From contig JAMQCK010000916.1 in NCBI GenBank assembly GCA_024196135.1, positions 1 through 14,047 of the forward strand: a DNA stretch of 14,047 nt. Direction: 5' to 3'. This document shows positions 6,998 to 14,047 of this stretch, one piece after another. Both the position numbers and the translations under genes were made by a program. The notes under the pieces were generated by a model, which saw only the letters and a program-made list of their open reading frames with translations, was not told where the DNA came from and did not search any database. The stretch comes from Pleurotus ostreatus/Saccharomyces cerevisiae fusant. Lineage: Eukaryota; Opisthokonta. Positions within the stretch are counted from its first letter, which is position 1. Each line of letters begins with the position of its first letter.

Positions 6998-7498
6998 TTC
7001 GATAACCAGAGCACCTAGCAGGCCATTCATGGGCTTTTAGTTGCGGGACAACGGGGGAAACAGATGAGGGATGGCTAAGTTACAACGAACGAGACGACTG
7101 AAAAGGACCACTGCGCCGCCTACATGCATATATACACGCTGTCCAACTTACTTACGAGCTTGTCAGACCTTCTTACTGTCAACACGCCGATACGTTGGGC
7201 GAGGGGCACTCAGACAGCTTGTGGGTGCGTGTATGCCTCTGTTTGCCTGGAGGTGTGAGAACTTCAAGTTCCCGAAATGGAACAATTGAGCTGGTGCTTC
7301 TTGGTTCCGCCCATTTCCCGGCGCTCGCCGCATTCTTCAGGATATGCTCGCGTGGACGTTTCTCGCTGCTTCTGCATCTGGAGTCCTCTCAGCTGCACTA
7401 TCATCGGACGGCGCTGTCGAATAGTAGTCAGCTACTTCGTCAGCTTCAACGCGAGCGCTCCTCAGCCAGAGCTCAATCATGCTCTTGTCGAGATATAG
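6998..7498. other. interval with a third, diverged piece of block X
   Basis: A TATATA box at 7129-7134 is followed by ACAGCTTGTGGGTGCGTGTA and, at 7269-7318, TTCCCGAAATGGAACAATTG then GTGCTTCTTGGTTCC. This aligns with 3983 onward and 10247 onward, including runs of 8, 8 and 10 identical bases. Possible 5' exons of gene C lie here: an ATG at 7124 opens a frame MHIYTLSNLLTSLSD up to a GTGCGT donor at 7224, with an acceptor CATTCTTCAG ending at 7340. That model is speculative. Confidence 0.35.
7129..7134 (+). promoter_or_regulatory. TATA box upstream of gene C
   Basis: CATATATACAC lies at the position matching the block X TATA elements in the two segment copies, about 370 bp before the gene C reading frame opens. 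The spacing to the downstream TTCCCGAA motif is 140 bp, against 124 bp in the other two. Confidence 0.4.
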
Positions 7499-8269
7499 CA
7501 GATATCGACTCCGTCTCGATACACTCGGCACGGTCCGAGTCGCGCTTGCGCCTCCCACCTTCCTCGCTTGCACCTTCCTAACCTGCACCTCCCTCGCGTA
7601 CAGTTCGCTTCTCTTAGAAATCTGCGCGGCGAAGCTCGTCGCGCCGCAAAAGCTCGCAGACGCGCATCATCCGGGTCGGGATCGCGGCGTACTCTATCTC
7701 GATCTCGACGCTTCCATCGGTTGCTTGACGGCATCGCAGACGGATTCAGCCGCCATCTCGGGACGTTGGAGCACGCCTTGCTACATCGTGCGCAGAGGAG
7801 CGGTAGCCATCCCGGGTCAGTTCCTCGCGGGCGTACTGGAAGGTCGAACTCCCATAGGAGGGTGCGTAGCAGAGGCTCTGAGGTTTCTGACGATCATAAC
7901 GACCGCGCTGGCCGCAAGGAAGCGCCGACGGAGGCTACCGCTTCGTCATCAAACTCTCGGCAACCGTCGCCAAGAAGTCTTCAGAAGTCGTTGCCACGAA
8001 CTCCTGAGCACTCACCCCCACCATCTCCGGCGCCTCAGCATTCGAAGGCCATGCTCCCACCGCGCGAAGAGCCCTTGCTGCTGACGACTAGGCATGAAGA
8101 CCCACAGCCTTCGAGCTCGACCTTCGCCTCCGAAGTACCTGCAAACAATGATGCGACGGCCGATAGTAACGACCTATCTACCAAGAACACCCTTGCTCTT
8201 CCTCTACATCAAAAGTCGTCTTACGCAACCATGAACTCGACCCAGATTTCTCACGACTTCACGCCTTAG
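7499..8269 (+). CDS. Arg/Ser/Pro-rich protein, gene C (5' end unresolved)
   Basis: An open frame follows an in-frame TAG at 7496-7498 and ends at TAG 8267-8269, about 255 codons. It has no ATG until about 8051, so the start must lie in an upstream exon. Acceptor candidates are GATATAGCAG (ends 7501) and, better, CTAAC (7577-7581) with GTACAG ending at about 7602. The first part is strongly basic (EARRAAKARRRASSGSGSRR), possibly a nuclear-localisation signal. The rest is rich in SP/TP pairs (RQPSPRS, RTPEHSPPPSPAP) and ends HDFTP. It looks disordered, and no family is recognised. A competing frame, ATG 7479 to 8084 (201 residues), overlaps it. I prefer this one for length and its fungal low-complexity character, with limited certainty. 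Confidence 0.4.
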   Translation, partial: QISTPSRYTRHGPSRACASHLPRLHLPNLHLPRVQFASLRNLRGEARRAAKARRRASSGSGSRRTLSRSRRFHRLLDGIADGFSRHLGTLEHALLHRAQRSGSHPGSVPRGRTGRSNSHRRVRSRGSEVSDDHNDRAGRKEAPTEATASSSNSRQPSPRSLQKSLPRTPEHSPPPSPAPQHSKAMLPPREEPLLLTTRHEDPQPSSSTFASEVPANNDATADSNDLSTKNTLALPLHQKSSYATMNSTQISHDFTP

Positions 8270-8987
8270 ACGGACTCAACTTTGGGCGACGGGTGCGTAC
8301 ACTATAGACAACGGCTGTGTACACTATAGGCGACGGTGCGTCCTTTTCTCTGTCCTCTCAGCTGTCAGTGGAGGCGGCGCGGCGTCGGAGTGGGAAAAGG
8401 CGATGCGACGGAGTGAGTAGAGACGACACAACGGGCGTGGTGCAGGCGGCGTCGGGTGAAATTGAGATCTGTGAAGGGGTCGCCAAAACCGATAGGACGA
8501 CGCTCCGACGCGACACGCTGACAGGGAGGTGCGTTGCAAAGACCAGAACGTCACAAGTACGGCGCGAGAGCTAGAGCGAGGACACAGCTGCGTCTCTCTT
8601 GTTCACTCTCGAGCTCGAAGGCGATGGACGACAATACGATTTGAACGACGCCACGGAGAAACCTTGCATGGGCGGACGAATACGCTAACGAGCCGGACGA
8701 TCATGCGGATACGACGCGACGGCGACCTGAGGACGTAATCTGCATACAAGGCGCAAGTATTTCCTTTCCTCCGCGTCGACAACCCCTCCCTCCGTGCCGC
8801 TGGTCGCAGCGACAAAGGTAGACGTGGTACGGTCGTTCGCCTCGCCTAACATGGTGCGTGCTCTCTCCGGCAAGGTGGCCCTCATGGACACGCATCTCCA
8901 AACGCGGGACAAGGCGGACGCCTTTTGCTCCCGTCCGTTGCTTCTTGCAGCCATGACCGTAAGCGTCTTTGTCATCAATACACTTCC
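8270..8987. other. gene-poor interval before the second copy
   Basis: No gene can be supported on either strand. Short frames such as the one from ATG 8850 (MVRALSGKVALMDTH) run into the upstream region of gene A copy 2 and have no supporting conservation in copy 1. Apart from the short repeat at 8284-8343, I see nothing organised. Confidence 0.4.
8284..8343 (+). repeat. 22 to 23-bp direct repeat just after gene C
   Basis: Two units, 8284-8306 and 8307-8328, share GTACACTATA and a preceding CRACGG; a third partial unit GGCGACGGTGCGTCC follows. It begins 15 bp after the gene C stop codon, so it would fall in the 3' untranslated region. Confidence 0.75.
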
Positions 8988-9196
8988 GCTCTTTCGTGCT
9001 CCTTCATCTTTGTCCTACGTCCGGGGCCCTGCATCCTTTGGGAGGTACCGACCGCCTCTGCCACCCACCGGAGGTATTCAATAATGGTCTGCATGTCGGG
9101 AGGTACCATGCATATCTGGCGTCTCTGTCCTGCATCCGACGGATCTGGGTGGCTGCATCCTTCTTGTCGCCGTGCACAAAAGTCGCAGCGTTCCCG

Positions 9197-9202
9197 TATA
9201 AA
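9197..9202 (+). promoter_or_regulatory. TATA box of gene A, copy 2
   Basis: CCCGTATAAAATGCTGCAGA matches the copy 1 promoter. It lies 105 bp before the ATG at 9302. The leader is 21 bp shorter than in copy 1 because of deletions between the TATA box and the start. Confidence 0.6.
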
Positions 9203-9301
9203 ATGCTGCAGACTGCAGAGGCGTCCGCATCCCAGAGAAACTCTCCATCTCGCAACCCCTACGCCCCATCCTTCTCAAGAGCATCAGGAAACTACTCGAC
9301 G

Positions 9302-9888
9302 ATGACCCCATTTTGCGTGCGTACAACTTGTCCTTCTCATCCCTGTATTCCTTCACCTCCACAACTATCTCTCTGACACCCCCGCGTCCTCCTCTCCTTC
9401 CCCCTCCCATCAAGTTGTACTCACGATATCCCCACTTCAGGTAAACGACAGAGTGTGGTACTGGTCCGCCGCCTCACAGACCGTCTTCGGGACGGTGGTG
9501 GCGATCGAGCGGCTCGCGGATGTGAGTAAACGTTGTATTTGGTTTTGTATTTTTTTAGGTGGTCTCTCGCTCGGGTGACCATCTCCTCGTGCTCCCGGCG
9601 CCGGAGCGGGAGACTGTGCGCTGGCGCCCTGGAGAGGGACTGTGCTCCGGTCTCTTATGGCGGAGCGCTCGCCTCGCGCTCTCTGCTGGCGCAGCACCGA
9701 GGAAAAATCACTCTACAAAGCTCACTCACGCCTCCAACAGGGCACGCAGCTCCTCGTCATCGAGCGCGACACGGGTGGGCGGGTTAGTTTCCCGTGAGTA
9801 GACTCTGTATTCTTCGGCTTTCTCTTTCTCTGCAGCAGGCTGACGCGGTCAATGCAGCGCCGATACAATCTTTAAGGTTACGCACTAG
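9302..9888 (+). CDS. 59-residue Tudor/SH3-like protein, gene A copy 2 (four exons)
   Basis: Exons are 9302-9316, 9441-9521, 9741-9793 and 9858-9888 (TAG 9886-9888). Exon lengths (15, 81, 53, 31) and intron phases match copy 1 exactly. Introns are 124, 219 and 64 nt, starting GTGCGT, GTGAGT and GTGAGT and ending CAG; intron 3 has a CTGAC branch-point candidate. The product is the copy 1 protein with one change (GGRVSFP instead of GGRVAFP). Twenty-two codons differ silently from copy 1. Introns 2 and 3 do not align with those of copy 1, and intron 2 carries about 170 extra GC-rich bases. Both copies appear functional. The fold call and its limits are as argued for the first copy. Confidence 0.85.
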
Positions 9889-9953
9889 CTGGGTCGACGA
9901 AGATGGGGCCGCCTCCTCCGGGCCTTCCGCGCCTTCACTCGCATCTCAGACTC

Positions 9954-10115
9954 ATGGACTTGCACCCGGACTTAACTTTACTCTGTACGCCAAGCTATCG
10001 CACGCGAAATATCACCAACATCTTACGCCGCCTCCGAGTCGGATTTATTCCAACGCAGGCGCTTCGAGCTCTTGTCCAATGCAGGTGGATCCTTGTAAAT
10101 TTTAAGCATATCTAA
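9954..10115 (+). CDS. possible 53-residue small ORF in block X, copy 2
   Basis: Same start, stop and length as the frame at 3690-3851; it begins MDLHPDLTLLCTPSYRTRN and ends VNFKHI. Amino-acid differences are confined to both ends, while the middle (9993-10084) is base-for-base identical to copy 1. The frame stays open for 17 codons upstream to an ATG at 9903, which copy 1 lacks. Coding status is uncertain. Confidence 0.25.
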   Translation: MDLHPDLTLLCTPSYRTRNITNILRRLRVGFIPTQALRALVQCRWILVNFKHI

Positions 10116-10122
10116 ACCTTCT

Positions 10123-10129
10123 TATATAT
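10123..10129 (+). promoter_or_regulatory. TATA-like element of block X, copy 2
   Basis: TATATAT followed by GGGCTACTATCTACGGCGAC, nearly identical to copy 1. The TTCCCGAAGCGGAACAAT motif follows at 10247. No intact gene follows: frames opening after it, such as the one from ATG 10128, are not preserved in copy 1. Confidence 0.4.
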
Positions 10130-11170
10130 GGGCTACTATCTACGGCGACCTTGGTGCCTCCTGTCCCAACAGAGTTGGGCGTCGACACTTGTAGGTCCAT
10201 GTGTATCTTTCTTCACGCGATCACGTTATCATTTCCCACCCTTCGTTTCCCGAAGCGGAACAATCGAACGCAGTGCTTCTTGTCTTCCCCCAATTTGGTG
10301 TGCTACCTTGTCTTCGCTCGATTTGGCACGAGTCACTGGCGGATGGACTTCGGCATTACCCGACTGTCTTGGCTTGCTGGCTGACGACGAGCGGGCCCCA
10401 TGAGGAACTGTTTGTCGGCTGAACCTTGTTGACCTTCTCGCCGAGATCTGCGCCACACTTCCAGTGATGCGTGTTTGGGCGTGAAGATGGATGCACGCGT
10501 GCGACGCGAGGGGTCTACACGAGGACGAACTTGGAGAGCGACGGACCTGAGTGTACACGGGGATGGATGGGAGGCAAGGAGTCTCGATAGTACTGCCGCT
10601 GAATGGCAAGGCGGCGCCTTGACGAGCAAGAAATGAACTCGCGTGCGCCACACTTCAGGACATTTGCCACACTTTTCTAGGTACGTCTGGATCTGATGTA
10701 AAGTCCGTGCCATGCCTTACTACCATTGACCCCGATATGGGCAAGGCTTGCTTTTTTCGCTTGGATCCCGGGGTTCTTTGAGAAGCTTGCTGCTTCAGAC
10801 TGCGGACGGTGCGGGCTCCATCAAGTCGAGCGCCTCGCGACACCCGCCGATGACTCGTGATGATGATCTGTAAGGCCGCCGCCTACTGATACGAAGTGAG
10901 CGCAAAACTCCGCGACGATGCCAATTGTGCGGGACGGGGTAGGCGCCCAAAGGGGGTGAAGCGTCGAAGCGAGGGTGAAGCGCCGGAGCCAGGCCTGGAA
11001 AGCAGGGGGAGGCACCAGAAGAGGAAGACGGTACCCGAACGAGTTGTGATCAGGTTAGCGCCCAGGCGTGCCGCATTTCGGTGCCGGGCGTGCCGCATTG
11101 TGGCGCCGGGCGTGCAGCATACAAGAAGCAGATCGGTACGCGGCCCCTTCCTTGCTTTGTGCTATCTTAC
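10130..11170. other. conserved block without a supportable gene, copy 2
   Basis: Counterpart of 3866-4980. Relative to copy 1 it lacks 10 bp near 10333, which changes all frames downstream. It also has in-frame stops where copy 1 has sense codons (for example AAATGA near 10632) and fewer tandem repeat units. These differences fit non-coding or decayed sequence, while stretches such as 10498-10566 are identical to copy 1. Confidence 0.4.
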
Positions 11171-11179
11171 CGACTGGGA

Positions 11180-11185
11180 TATATA
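11180..11185 (+). promoter_or_regulatory. TATA box of gene B, copy 2
   Basis: CGACTGGGATATATAGCCGG, 369 bp before the ATG at 11549. The leader between them carries three 24-bp units (11194-11265) and a tandem duplication of a CCTCGTC...TACTTCCTCGTC segment near 11470-11520 that copy 1 has only once. Confidence 0.55.
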
Positions 11186-11548
11186 GCCGGGCGCTCTCCT
11201 TCAGGGGCGCTGTCGCTTTCACCTTCGGGGACGCTGTCGTTCTCGCCTTCTGGGGCGCTGTCGTTGCTCTGCGTATTTCTGCCCGCGCGTACTTTTGCGT
11301 ACTTCCGCACTCTTCGACTTGGTGCTTCCGCCCTCTTGGACTGCAAACTTCAGCCCTTTTCTACCGCGTACTTCAATCCTCGTCTACGTACGTACGTCGG
11401 CGTTCGCGACCGCGCCAGGCTCACCCGTTTGTAGACTTGACATCGCCGGCAGCCTGTGGACGCATCAGCCTCGTCCACCGTACTTCCTCGTCAGCCTCGT
11501 TCTCCCTACTTCCTCGTCACCCGCAAACAGGCAACCTTCTGTGTCACC

Positions 11549-12187
11549 ATGGATCTCTTTGTGCGCTCTCATACTAGCGAGCGCCGCACCACGCCCAGCG
11601 AGCATCGCATCACGCCCAGCGAGCGCCGCACCATGCCCAACGGTCGTCGCACCACGCCCAGCGAGCGTCGCATTGAATATGACCACAAGCGCGGCACTCA
11701 ACCGGACGACACCCTCCGCATCCCCTCCTGGCACGCCTCCGATCATCCATCATTGTCCTTGGACTCGGACTACTCAGTGACGTCCCGCATCCCCTCCTCA
11801 GAGCACGCCTCGGACCACTCGTCGACCTCTCCGGTCATATACCACAACTGCTGCTGCTCTTCTACATGTCCGTTAAGCGGTCATTCCGCCTCCCAACCAG
11901 CCGACCAACCTCTATCCCAAACACTTAAAACTGGACCTCTATCACAGACATACGGCACCCCGTCCGACCAGCTCCGCCGTGCGAACCACCATCACCGTGG
12001 TTCGACGTATTCCTTTCATGATGTTTGTGTCTCACATCAGCATTTTTGGGAGATCCGCATTTGTGCTCGCGGGCGGCGTGATGTGATGGCGACCCTAGCG
12101 GGGTACGGCACGCGATCACGAGCGAGCGTGATGGACATTTCAGCTCGCGACCGCTTGCCAACCTGCGTAAGCCTCGCGTCGTATTGA
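11549..12187 (+). CDS. gene B copy 2, truncated with a replaced C-terminus
   Basis: Starts at ATG in CACCATGG, a good fungal start context, and ends at TGA 12185-12187, giving 212 residues against 548 in copy 1. Residues 1 to about 162 match gene B copy 1; the last 50 or so (from SHQHFWEIRICARGRRD) come from unrelated sequence past the duplication border. Near the start, four 21-bp units at 11588-11671 encode TTPSEHR, ITPSERR, TMPNGRR and TTPSERR; copy 1 keeps only TMPNGRR. Indels are all multiples of three, which supports an originally coding frame. A GTAAGC donor-like site at 12168 could allow splicing onward. The product may be non-functional. Confidence 0.5.
   Translation: MDLFVRSHTSERRTTPSEHRITPSERRTMPNGRRTTPSERRIEYDHKRGTQPDDTLRIPSWHASDHPSLSLDSDYSVTSRIPSSEHASDHSSTSPVIYHNCCCSSTCPLSGHSASQPADQPLSQTLKTGPLSQTYGTPSDQLRRANHHHRGSTYSFHDVCVSHQHFWEIRICARGRRDVMATLAGYGTRSRASVMDISARDRLPTCVSLASY
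11588..11671 (+). repeat. in-frame 21-bp tandem repeat in gene B copy 2
   Basis: Units start at 11588, 11609, 11630 and 11651, of the form ACCACGCCCAGCGAGCRYCGC with the third more diverged. Each encodes seven residues ending in Arg. The matching place in copy 1 (5348-5368) has one unit. Confidence 0.9.
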
Positions 12188-14047
12188 CGTGCCAGCGCGA
12201 GCTGTATACGAGCTCCTACCTTCCGCATGGGATGAGTGCAAGCTGTTAGCTCGCTCAGGCGTCCATGTGAAGGCTGGACGGGGTCTGAAAGATCTTACAG
12301 TAATTATCCAAAGCCCGAGTTTGCATAAACGTAGCGAGCCCGTCCGAAGGGCCTTTATACCATCAAGTGGCAAGTCTTTAAAACCATTTCTCTTATCACC
12401 CTTCAACTGTCGACACCGGTTCAGAACTTCTGCAGATTGGCTTTCAGTCTGCGGACGCTCGCGCCGGGTCTGCGCTTTTTGCCCTGAATTTCGCGAAGTT
12501 GAAGTCCGGGAATCCGAACACGAGGACCCGGACCGGCGGCTGCTTCCATCAACAACCATAGTTACGGCGCGGCGGGCGTAAAAAGGGCCGCGCTGCATTG
12601 ACTCAGCAAACTTTCTTCCTCCCTCCTTCTCTCATCCGCCAGCCTATAGAGCTATAGGTGAGCTTCCGTCCACGCTCAAGACGTATCCCTCACGCTTGAT
12701 ACAGCCTTATGTTCTGACGCGTCCTCAAGAGCGACTGTCGCAGGGTGTGCTCCTCACGTCCTATGTACAACTTCGTACGTGCTGTGCCATGCTCGCACCG
12801 TCTGTGACTGACACTTTAAGACAGCCCCCCTCGACCATATCCTTGACGCATTATCGTTACGATACCTTTCCCAGACGTCCGTCTCGATTCTCACATAGCC
12901 GCTCTGCACCGTGTACGCGTCCCCGACACGTCGCGCGACGCGTGTCCTTCGCAACGCATTAGCGGTTTCGCCCCGCACTACTTTCTCGCCGAGAGTTGCT
13001 CAGTGCTGAGCTCGACCCCCGCAATGTCCCCGTTCTCCGAGCTTCGTGTACCTTTCGTCGTCTGTAGCCGTCGCAGTAAATGTGTAGTGTAGATTCAATA
13101 TATTGTTTTTTTCTTCGTAATGTCAATGCTCGAGTGAGATGCGACCAACGAAGCCCGGGAAGGTGTTGTATCGGGGAATAGGACGCGCGTCCAGCACGTC
13201 TTGCCATTTTGCCCCCGAGTTCGCGAGATGCCTGCCAACACGACCAAGACGTCGTTGCGAAGTTGCCAAGGGAGTCGCGAGCTTGTCGTGATGTTGCCAA
13301 ACGAGACGATGATCGCTAATTTGACATGGACTGTTTAGCGCTCGTCTGCGCTCGCAAGGGCGTGGGAGCCTCGCGGCCCTTCATGTCCCTCGCGAAGTCC
13401 TCACGAGCGACTACAATCGATTATGCGAATTCTCCTAAGGGCCTGTTCGGGAAAAAGAAACACGTCGAAGTTACCCGACTTACCTGCCTTACAAGGCAGT
13501 AATGGGATCGTGCGTCTCAAAAGACTGCTGATCGACTCAGGCCTCTACCACACACAGCAAGAACACAATAGATTGGTCGATCACCGGTCAGAGACGCAGC
13601 GAGTCCGGGTTTTTGTATTGCTTGGGAGTAACTAGACTACTAGAGAAATAATGTGTTCCACGCGCTAGGGAGTCGCGGGCACTGAGAGGGTCTGTGCTCA
13701 AAGCGTTCGCAGGCGCTTGGAAAGCGTTATACGAAGGGTCCGACGAGGTATTCAGGTTCTTAATGGCTCAAAGTCCAAACTGATAGTCAAATGCTTATAA
13801 GCTTATGATTCGAGCGGTGCGCTGTACTAGGGCTTCCCGGGGTCCGAAAAGTCCCTGAATCCATCCTACAGTCTGGTATTTGAACGTTCGCCCTTCCGAG
13901 TCCTTCCCGACACCTCGCCGCGGCACTTCTCCTATCTCCTCTCCAGAATTCCCTCATATCGCGCCATCCCTCGCAATTCCCACCCGATTCCTGCCTATCG
14001 CGAGCGCCGGAGCGCTGATACCGGGCTTAGGACGATACTGTCAGCCG
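12188..14047. other. 1.86-kb stretch with no supportable gene
   Basis: I see no conserved protein, tRNA or rRNA. Open frames include one without an ATG at 12189-12581 (plus), one with an ATG at 12598 to 12140 (minus, 152 residues) and one at 13423-13635 (plus, 70 residues). None has a recognisable family or intron pattern. Structural features are an inverted repeat CCTATAG-AG-CTATAGG near 12645-12660, a hairpin CTGCCTTACAAGGCAG near 13484-13499, and an AT-rich run AATATATTGTTTTTTT near 13098. From about 13890 the plus strand is pyrimidine-rich, as in a fungal promoter or leader, so a gene may begin beyond the window. Confidence 0.4.

Larger units (their letters stand above)
8988..12034 (+). 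repeat. segmental direct duplication, second copy
   Basis: Counterpart of 2849-5725 in the same orientation, slightly longer because of a 219-nt intron 2 in gene A and extra short-repeat units in gene B. Similarity ends after TCTCA at 12030-12034, where the sequence switches to CATCAGCATTTTTGGG, unrelated to copy 1. The five-base TCTCA is shared at the junction; no insertion signature is visible. Confidence 0.9.

Noticed and set aside
6384..7040. 218-residue plus frame and 118-residue minus frame overlapping the end of gene B
   Set aside because: Shadows of the longer gene B frame, whose codons look more typical and which is continuous with the conserved N-terminal part.
7479..8084. 201-residue frame overlapping gene C
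   Set aside because: It has a real ATG, but it crosses the CTAAC...GTACAG acceptor signal and ends in a Cys/Arg-rich string. Kept only as an alternative to gene C.
2849..12034. The 3-kb duplicated segment as a transposable element
   Set aside because: No terminal inverted repeats, long terminal repeats, target-site duplication, transposase or reverse transcriptase are visible at or inside either copy.
12140..12598. 152-residue minus-strand frame with an ATG
   Set aside because: No recognisable motif, family, promoter or intron; length is within what chance gives in GC-rich DNA.
13860..13900. tRNA-like B box on the minus strand (GTTCAAATACC)
   Set aside because: No matching A box, acceptor stem or anticodon arm could be found around it.

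Overview
The window reads as nuclear DNA of a filamentous fungus, most likely a basidiomycete. It is GC-rich. The supportable genes are split by short introns (mostly 52 to 124 nt) with GTRNGT-type donors and TACTAAC, CTGAC or TACTCAC branch points. TATA boxes lie about 105 to 370 bp before start codons. There are no bacterial-style operons and no rRNA or recognisable tRNA. Several of the best genes are invisible to a plain ORF scan because their exons are tiny; they emerge from comparing two related copies inside the window.

Layout. (1) 1-1880: the 3' end of a coiled-coil protein gene on the plus strand, with two exons joined across an unusually long (1226 nt) intron that holds strand-asymmetric pyrimidine and purine tracts and a 22-bp minisatellite. 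Another intron, before the first visible exon, carries a 26-bp tandem repeat. (2) 1881-2848: gene-poor, with a few short repeats and a coding-like fragment. (3) 2849-5725 and 8988-12034: two direct copies of a roughly 3-kb segment, about 6.2 kb apart. Each holds a four-exon gene for a 59-residue Tudor/SH3-like protein (gene A), a TATA-bearing conserved block (block X) with a possible 53-residue small ORF, and a TATA promoter leading to a serine-rich, repeat-containing protein (gene B). Gene B runs on to 6997 in the first copy. In the second copy homology stops abruptly within the gene and the reading frame ends in unrelated sequence. (4) 6998-8269: between the copies, a third, diverged piece of block X precedes an Arg/Ser/Pro-rich ORF (gene C) whose 5' end is unresolved. 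(5) 8270-8987 and 12188-14047: no gene that can be supported.

The strongest result is the gene A pair. The two 59-residue products differ at one residue, while 22 other codons differ only synonymously and introns 2 and 3 cannot be aligned. Both copies therefore look like old paralogues under purifying selection. Yet the sequence just outside exons 2-4 is far more alike than those synonymous sites, including a 92-bp run with no difference. This mosaic suggests gene conversion of the flanks or strong non-coding constraint. How the genes work together cannot be read from sequence: A is a small barrel-fold protein, and B and C look intrinsically disordered. No known pathway is recognised.
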